Below are positions 6,998-10,994 of a DNA stretch of 10,994 nt, in pieces. Numbering within the stretch: position 1 is the first letter of the stretch; each line of letters opens with the position of its first letter. This stretch comes from Candidatus Zhuqueibacterota bacterium 4484_188. GTDB lineage: Bacteria > Calditrichota > Calditrichia > RBG-13-44-9. The translations under genes were made by a program, and so were the position numbers. The DNA is taken from assembly GCA_002049825.1 (NCBI GenBank), contig MVCZ01000107.1, forward strand, positions 1-10,994, read 5' to 3'. Under the pieces are notes generated by a model. The model saw only the letters and a list, made by a program, of their open reading frames with translations. It was not told the DNA's origin and made no database searches.

Positions 6998-7773
6998 CCC
7001 TGTTTTCTATCTACCCGGTGTTGCGGGTGATCTCCATCTCGTTAAGACCGGGTAACAGGCTGTTGTCGAGATCGTTGGCGATTATTCCTTCTCACGCTAC
7101 GCTCTCATCCTATTATCAATTATTTTTTGAAGAACCGTTTTTACGCTGGATGATGAACAGTGTGGTTATTTCATTTTTTGTCACGCTGGTGGGTGTTGGA
7201 TTGGCTGCTACGGCGGGTTACGCTTTCTCCCGCTATCAATTCCGGGGGAGGGGGGCTTCCCTGATTGGCATCATAACCACCCAGATGTTCCCGGTAACCA
7301 TGCTGTTGCTGCCGTTGTTTATTATGCTCATCAAGCTTGGTCTCTATGATTCTTACCTGGGACTGATTATTGCCTATTCGGCAACTGCGCTTCCTTTTAC
7401 CATCTGGCAAATGAAGGGCTACTACGACACCATTCCCTACAGTTTGGAGGAAGCCGCCATGATTGACGGTGCCGGACCGTTCTACTCGTTTTACCGGATT
7501 ATTCTGCCGTTGGCGCTGCCGGCGCTGGCAATCACTGCGCTGTTTTCTTTCATGACTGCCTGGTCGGAATACCTGGTAGCGGCGGTCTTGATTCAAAATC
7601 GTGATTTGTTTACTCTGCCGTTAGGATTGAAACTGTTTCAATCGAACATGGAAGTTGCCTGGGGATTGTATTCCGCCGGGGCGGTGATGGTGAGTGTTCC
7701 GGTAGTCATTGTGTTTATGTTGCTCAGCCGCTGGCTGGTTTCCGGGCTGACGCTGGGAAGTGTGAAAGGGTGA
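6880..7773 (+). pseudogene. MalG-like sugar ABC-transporter permease, 5' end replaced by repeat
   Basis: The open frame from TTG 6880 would encode 297 aa, but the first 39 residues are translated repeat (including LPPAPSLVRRG). True MalG sequence starts at about 7000 with LFSIYPVLRVISISLRPGN, which is the end of TM1 and the usual following loop. The remaining five helices are intact, as is the EAA loop (E191-A-A-M-I-D-G-A-G, then IILPLALPAL), and the C-terminus ends LTLGSVKG as expected for MalG/UgpE-type permeases. About 15-25 residues of the first helix are gone. A chimeric protein could be translated, since the fusion is in frame, but the TTG lacks well-spaced Shine-Dalgarno support. It partnered MalF and MalE; no ATPase gene is in the window. 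Confidence 0.85.
6959..6997. repeat. Hairpin unit H4, truncated on its right side
   Basis: Has the left outer arm and the complete inner palindrome of H2 but lacks the right outer arm (the gtaagggggtggttgc part). Coding similarity to MalG starts at once after it. This places one breakpoint within the palindrome. Confidence 0.8.
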
Positions 7774-7776
7774 AAT

Positions 7777-7818
7777 GAATTCGGAATTCGGAGTGCGAAG
7801 TTGGAAATTTGAAATTAT
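7777..7818. repeat. Degenerate 7-base tandem repeat
   Basis: Six units in register: gaattcg twice exactly, then gagtgcg, aagttgg, aaatttg, aaattat. It begins three bases after the malG stop, in the malG-trmB gap. It resembles the tracts at 8800-8834 and 10384-10418 in period, though not in unit sequence. Confidence 0.6.
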
Positions 7819-7823
7819 TCATG

Positions 7824-7835
7824 GGAGTCAACTCC
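7824..7835. promoter_or_regulatory. Short inverted repeat upstream of trmB, possible operator
   Basis: ggagt-ca-actcc, a perfect 5-bp dyad with a 2-base centre, 66 bases before the trmB start. TrmB proteins bind short dyads near the genes they control, so autoregulation is conceivable, but a dyad this short can arise by chance. Confidence 0.25.
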
Positions 7836-7901
7836 ATTGGAAAAAAAGGTGAAATGTTATTTACTTTAAGGGATTGAAGATTTTTAAAAGGAGTTTCTTA
7901 A

Positions 7902-8792
7902 ATGCTTGACCGTATTGCCGCAAAAATGAGTGAGTTGGGTTTTACCAAATATGAAGCACGGGCGTATGTTTCTTTGTTGCAGAATTACCCGGCAACCCGC
8001 TACGAATTGAGTAAAAACAGCGGCGTGCCCCGCTCGGCAATTTATGATGTGATTAACCGGCTGGAAACGGTTGGTGCCGTAAGCGCACTCTCCACCCGAC
8101 CGGAAAAATATATACCTTTGCCACCAGACCAGTTTCTGAAAATGATTGAGCAACGCTACCAGCAAAAAATAGATCAATTTCGTGAAAGTCTCTCTGAGCT
8201 GGATACCAATGTCGAATCCGAACAGTTGTGGAACATCACCGGTTACACCAATCTAATCTCAAAGGCAAAGGAAATGATTCAGGAAGCCCGACAGGAAATC
8301 TATCTTTCTTGCTGGGAGCGGGAAATTCGGGAAATTGAAAAGGAATTGCATTATGCACTGAAGCGCGGAGTGAAAGTTGTTCTGTTTTCCTTTACCGAAG
8401 TGCCACACATCGGGCTGGTGTTCAGTTACGAATTGAATGAGCAGGAATTGGAAAAGGTGTGGGATCATAAAATCATCCTGGTGCGCGACCGGGAAGAATT
8501 GCTAATGGGCGAAGCGAATCGCAAGACGCAGCGAAAAGCCGCCTGGACGACCAACAAGGCAATTGTTCAGATTGCGGCAAACCATATCGTGCTGGATATT
8601 ACCCTGTTTGGCATTCGCGCCGGAATTGATGTGAGCAATGCAGTGATTGAAATGCACCCGGGGGAGATGGAATTGCTCGGGCGCTTGTTAGGGCAGAAGT
8701 TTCCTGATAATCCGCTTATCCAACTGGATTTCTCCAAGAACGGGATGGCTCTGAAAAATAATTTGAAGAAAACAAAAAAAGAGAAATCGTAG
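7902..8792 (+). CDS. TrmB-family sugar-responsive transcriptional regulator
   Basis: 296 aa, strong Shine-Dalgarno aaaggag (7887-7893) 8 bases before the ATG. Residues 1-75 are a winged helix-turn-helix of TrmB type: LGFTKYEARAYVSLL, then ATRYELSKNSGVPRSAIYDV as the recognition-helix region and YIPLPP at the wing. A coiled-coil-like linker follows (residues 80-105). The C-terminal half, from about residue 110, has the TrmB/phospholipase-D-like fold, with an IYLSCWEREI strand-helix and an ALKRGVKVVLFSF strand. In archaea TrmB represses trehalose/maltose ABC-transporter operons and is released by sugar binding; TrmB-like proteins also occur in bacteria. Its place directly downstream of malEFG and before an amylase fits control of this locus. 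The gene is intact although the transporter genes around it are not. It lacks the full-length archaeal TrmB sugar-binding C-terminal extension (about 340 aa), so ligand sensing is inferred. Confidence 0.88.
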   Translation: MLDRIAAKMSELGFTKYEARAYVSLLQNYPATRYELSKNSGVPRSAIYDVINRLETVGAVSALSTRPEKYIPLPPDQFLKMIEQRYQQKIDQFRESLSELDTNVESEQLWNITGYTNLISKAKEMIQEARQEIYLSCWEREIREIEKELHYALKRGVKVVLFSFTEVPHIGLVFSYELNEQELEKVWDHKIILVRDREELLMGEANRKTQRKAAWTTNKAIVQIAANHIVLDITLFGIRAGIDVSNAVIEMHPGEMELLGRLLGQKFPDNPLIQLDFSKNGMALKNNLKKTKKEKS

Positions 8793-8799
8793 TGGCTGA

Positions 8800-8834
8800 G
8801 GTTTACAGGTTCAAAGTTCCCGGTTCAGGGTTGA
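8800..8834. repeat. Degenerate 7-base tandem repeat
   Basis: Five units in register: ggtttac, aggttca, aagttcc, cggttca, gggttga, starting 7 bases after the trmB stop. Position and period echo the tract just after malG. Confidence 0.6.
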
Positions 8835-8860
8835 AGAAATAAAAACCGGCTAATGGAACC

Positions 8861-8907
8861 GTGAATCGGAGGCTTTAACCGGAATTTTTAATGAGCCCCT
8901 GATTCAC
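8861..8907 (+). terminator. Imperfect hairpin between trmB and the amylase gene, possible terminator
   Basis: Arms gtgaatcggaggct (8861-8874) and agcccctgattcac (8894-8907) pair over 14 positions with one G-T wobble and one mismatch, around a 19-base AT-rich loop. No U-tract follows, so it is a weak terminator candidate or a decayed repeat. The rest of 8793-9029 shows no gene and no recognisable promoter. Confidence 0.4.
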
Positions 8908-9029
8908 ACAAAATGTTCTGAAAATTAGTGTTGAAACTTTGAGGTTATTTCATGTTCCTTTTTTTGATTTCGGTTCTGATGAATAAGCCGGATTTAAACC
9001 ATTCACCTGAAAAATGACAAAATTATGAA

Positions 9030-10217
9030 ATGCGAATAATCATTTTGCTGTTTGTTTTATCGCTTGTTTTGTATTGTGAGAAAAAGCATGGCACCGGAAA
9101 AGAATTAGCGGATTTCAGCGCGCGCCAGCTTCCGGCACCGCCTGCCTGGGCGAAAAACGGTGTGATGTACCAGGTGTTCCCCCGGGTGTTTACCCATGAA
9201 GGTACCTTCCGTGCCTTACAGCAAAAACTGAATTATGTTCAAAACCTGGGGCTCGACATCATCTGGCTGCTGCCCGTTTACCCGATTGGCGAAAAAGGAC
9301 GGAAAGGCAGCCTGGGCAGCCCTTTTTCGGTACGGGATTTCCGCAGTATCAATCCCGAATACGGAACGGCGGAAGATTTTCGCAGCCTGGTGCGTGAAAT
9401 TCACCAGAGGGGAATGAAAGTGATTATCGGTATGGTGCCCAATCATGCTGCCAATGACAATGTTTTAATGAAAGAACACCCGGATTGGTTTATGCGGGAT
9501 GAACAGGGCAATTTTACCCGGGAAGTGGCTGACTGGAGCGATATCTCCGATTTTAATTATGAAAATCCGGAATTGCGTGAATACATGATTCAAACAATGT
9601 TGTACTGGCTAACCGAGTTTCAAATCGATGGGTTTCGCTGCGACGTTGCCGGCATGGTGCCCTATGATTTCTGGGAAGAAGCAACCCGTCGCTTGCGCGC
9701 GGTGAAACCGGATATTTACCTGTTGGCAGAATGGGAAGACCCCAAAATTCTTTTAGCCGGTTTTACTTCCGATTACGGCTGGACCGAATACCACACCCTG
9801 AAAGCGATTCGCAACGGCAAAAAGCGAACCGTGGACATCGTTAACCTGGTTGCCGAAAAAGACGCCCGCTACCCTAAAAATGCCCTGCCCATGCGCTTCC
9901 TGGAAAATCACGACGAGCAGCGCAGCCTGCATGAATTCGGCGCAGCGGCAATCGAAGCCTACGCCACACTGCTCTTTACCCTTCCGGGAATTCCGCTGAT
10001 TTACGCCGGTCAGGAAATCGGGGAAACGGAAAAGCCTTGGAGATGTACCGAAATCTCATTCAACTGCGGAAACAAAATGCCTGTTTTACTGAGGGTTCGT
10101 TCATTCCGTTACAGACTGCCAGCATCAGCGGTTCGGCGGGCGCCTTTCTCAGGGAAGACAGAAAATCGGTTGCATTGGTGGTGTGTAATCTCCGAAGTAA
10201 AACGGCGGAGAAAGTAA
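9030..10217 (+). pseudogene. Periplasmic GH13 alpha-amylase, catalytic-domain fragment
   Basis: The first 16 residues form a short hydrophobic signal ending in LVLYC, a relaxed lipobox with Cys16, so a periplasmic or membrane-anchored lipoprotein is likely. The GH13 barrel follows: WAKNGVMYQVFPRVFTHEGT, then GLDIIWLLPVYPIG; region I MVPNH (N138, H139); region II GFRCDVA with nucleophile D205; region III LLAEWE with acid/base E234; region IV FLENHDE with D295. All three catalytic carboxylates are present, but the region I Asp, usually four residues before the Asn, is Gly here (IIGMVPNH). GH13 sequence continues to IPLIYAGQEIGETEKP (about 10036); beyond that this frame is meaningless until its stop at 10217, because the C-terminal part lies in another frame. 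Expected role: trimming maltodextrins for the adjacent transporter. No convincing ribosome-binding site is seen. Confidence 0.88.
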
Positions 10218-10294
10218 TCGTAAGTATGCCCGATTCCCTGCGAAAGCGTTTTGACGGATTCACCACCAGGGTTTATTTGGCGGAAAAAAAGTGA
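10037..10294 (+). pseudogene. GH13 alpha-amylase, C-terminal fragment in a shifted frame
   Basis: The frame reads LEMYRNLIQLRKQNACFTEG, the helix that ends the GH13 barrel, and then a small beta domain (SGSAGAFLRED, ALVVCNLRSKTAEKVIVSMP) that matches the usual C-terminal domain of amylases. It overlaps the end of the 5' fragment. In intact relatives I would expect roughly 15-25 residues between the GETEKP loop and this helix, so the lesion looks like a short out-of-frame deletion near 10036. No separate ribosome-binding site is seen. The stop is TGA 10292-10294. Confidence 0.8.
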
Positions 10295-10383
10295 AATGAG
10301 GGATGGGGAATAGATGCGTCATGCCTCAGTGCGGAACGATAAATCGGTAGGGAAATAAAAGAAAAGTGTGTCTGTAACTGCTA

Positions 10384-10418
10384 AGCTATTGGCGTTTGGC
10401 TGTTAGCTATTGGCGTTT
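10384..10418. repeat. Left heptad-repeat arm
   Basis: Five 7-base units in register (agctatt, ggcgttt, ggctgtt, agctatt, ggcgttt), the first two repeated exactly as the last two. It ends 21 bases before the start of the four-helix gene. Confidence 0.8.
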
Positions 10419-10439
10419 TACACAAATTAGTAAAACGAA

Positions 10440-10799
10440 ATGAGAAATTTTAGGACTCTAAACATTTGGCAAGAAGGTATTGCTATAGTTAAGCAAGTTT
10501 ACCGGTTGGCAGAATTACTTCCTGTTGAAGAAAAATATGGGTTAACAAGTTAAATCTGTCGTTCGACAGTATCTATACCATCTAATATTGCCGAAGGTTG
10601 CAGTAGAAATAGTCAAATGGATTTCAAGCGGTTTTTAGAAATTGCTTTGGGTTCGTCATATGAATTGGAAACACAATTCGTTATCATCGAAGAGCTATCG
10701 CTAATTTTAAAAAGGGAAGTAACAGTGATGATAGAACAGATAAACAAAGAGCAAAGAATGATAAATAATCTTATTAATAAGCTAAAGGCCAATAGCTAA
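10440..10799 (+). pseudogene. Four-helix bundle protein (23S rRNA IVP / S23 type) with an in-frame stop
   Basis: From ATG 10440 the frame reads MRNFRTLNIWQEGIAIVKQVY and then YGLTS, meets TAA at 10551-10553 (codon 38), and continues in the same frame with ICRSTVSIPSNIAEG, DFKRFLEIALGSSYELETQ and a last helix, ending at TAA 10797-10799. Without the stop this would be a 119-residue protein, the normal length for the family. Relatives usually have Gln at this site (YGLTSQIRRS), so one C-to-T change (CAA to TAA) explains the break. The family forms pentameric four-helix bundles in known structures; its role is unclear, but it is typically found inside 23S rRNA intervening sequences or as scattered single genes. 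No rRNA sequence is nearby. Restart at ATG 10617 would give only the C-terminal half. Confidence 0.85.
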
Positions 10800-10822
10800 A
10801 AGCCAATAGCTGAATAGTTACG
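10781..10822. repeat. Right heptad-repeat arm, inverted relative to the left arm
   Basis: Units gctaaag, gccaata, gctaaaa, gccaata, gctgaat, then agttac. The stop codon of the four-helix gene falls in this arm (aatagcTAA), so the protein's last residues are repeat-encoded. Confidence 0.8.
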
Positions 10823-10847
10823 TGTGGCTTTAATAAAAAGGATGATC

Positions 10848-10994
10848 ATGAAATATCTCAGTTATTTTGTTTTTACCATTCTCTTAACCACCACGGTATT
10901 CGGTCAGGTGGTCACGTCAGACCCGGCATTTGCCACCCAGTACGACTCGATAGTGGTTTTCTTCGATGCGACCAAGGGGGATTCCGGTCTGATG
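10848..10994 (+). CDS. Secreted protein, 5' end; probably an alpha-amylase-family T9SS substrate
   Basis: Start ATG 10848, with aaagg 7 bases upstream; the in-frame ATG at 10842 sits too close to that site. The 49 visible codons give a signal peptide (MKYLSYFVFTILLTTTVFGQ, cleavage probably before Gln20) followed by VVTSDPAFATQYDSIVVFF and DATKGDSGLM. This opening, a short strand then a DSI-V-FDATKG-GL stretch, is one I associate with the N-terminal beta-sandwich of secreted FCB alpha-amylase-family enzymes and other T9SS cargo. The catalytic part, if any, is outside the window. It fits the locus as the extracellular starch hydrolase, but that rests on the N-terminus alone. Confidence 0.65.
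   Translation, partial: MKYLSYFVFTILLTTTVFGQVVTSDPAFATQYDSIVVFFDATKGDSGLM

Larger units (their letters stand above)
10374..10822 (+). mobile_element. Four-helix-bundle gene flanked by inverted heptad-repeat arms (putative mobile cassette)
   Basis: Left arm 10374-10420 and right arm 10781-10822 are inverted copies of each other. The reverse complement of the right arm begins gtaact and continues with agctatt, ggctttt, agctatt, ggccttt; the left arm begins gtaact and carries agctatt, ggcgttt, ggctgtt, agctatt, ggcgttt. The only gene between them is the four-helix-bundle gene, whose last codons lie inside the right arm. Proteins of this type are encoded by intervening sequences in 23S rRNA genes of some bacteria, where inverted ends also flank the ORF, so a self-contained, formerly mobile unit is plausible. 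No transposase and no clear target duplication are seen. The 10295-10373 gap before it holds nothing I recognise. Confidence 0.55.

Noticed and set aside
10440..10799. Accessory protein (Avd) of a diversity-generating retroelement
   Set aside because: Avd is also a four-helix bundle, but no reverse transcriptase and no template/variable repeat pair are present; the sequence matches the IVP type better.
10374..10822. Intervening sequence within a 23S rRNA gene
   Set aside because: The flanks hold an amylase fragment and a secreted-protein gene, with no rRNA sequence on either side.

Overview
The window comes from a bacterium of the FCB group, probably a Calditrichota/KSB1/Ignavibacteria-like lineage and quite possibly a metagenome-derived genome. 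The evidence is a PorV/PorQ-type outer-membrane protein next to a large secreted protein with a type IX secretion (FlgD-Ig-like) C-terminal domain bearing the YPNPFNP signature, together with lipoprotein-type periplasmic proteins. The lineage is inferred from protein style; there is no rRNA or marker gene here.

Layout, all genes on the + strand. (1) 1-2627: 3' end of a PorV/PorQ-family protein, then a 688-aa secreted protein built of four related beta-sandwich, starch-binding-like modules plus a sorting domain, closed by a strong terminator hairpin. (2) 2736-7773: a probable operon with a Na+/solute symporter (broken by an internal out-of-frame deletion), a MalE-like binding lipoprotein (intact, start overlapping the symporter stop), and MalF-like and MalG-like permeases. 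Both permeases have lost their N-termini at the edge of a palindromic repeat block. (3) 7902-8792: an intact TrmB-family regulator. (4) 9030-10294: a periplasmic GH13 alpha-amylase broken by an out-of-frame deletion after its catalytic core. (5) 10374-10822: a four-helix-bundle (23S-IVP/S23 type) gene with one nonsense codon, flanked by inverted arms made of 7-base tandem repeats. (6) 10848-end: the start of another secreted protein, probably a T9SS-type alpha-amylase family enzyme.

Taken together this was an alpha-glucan locus: outer-surface glucan capture and hydrolysis, periplasmic trimming by GH13 amylase, uptake by MalEFG and a Na+ symporter, and sugar-responsive control by TrmB. No MalK ATPase is in the window. 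Five genes are damaged (symporter, malF, malG, amylase, four-helix protein), while the 688-aa protein, malE and trmB are open. The lesions are missing segments and one nonsense codon rather than homopolymer slips, so either the locus is decaying or the assembly has dropped short segments.

The most notable non-coding content is a hairpin-spacer-hairpin repeat occurring twice (5741-5937 and 6801-6997, gapless offset 1060, about 15 differences by hand count). The copies start right after the malE and malF stop codons and run into the 5' ends of the next permease genes. A second class is degenerate 7-base-period repeats at three intergenic sites, one pair forming the arms around the four-helix-bundle gene.
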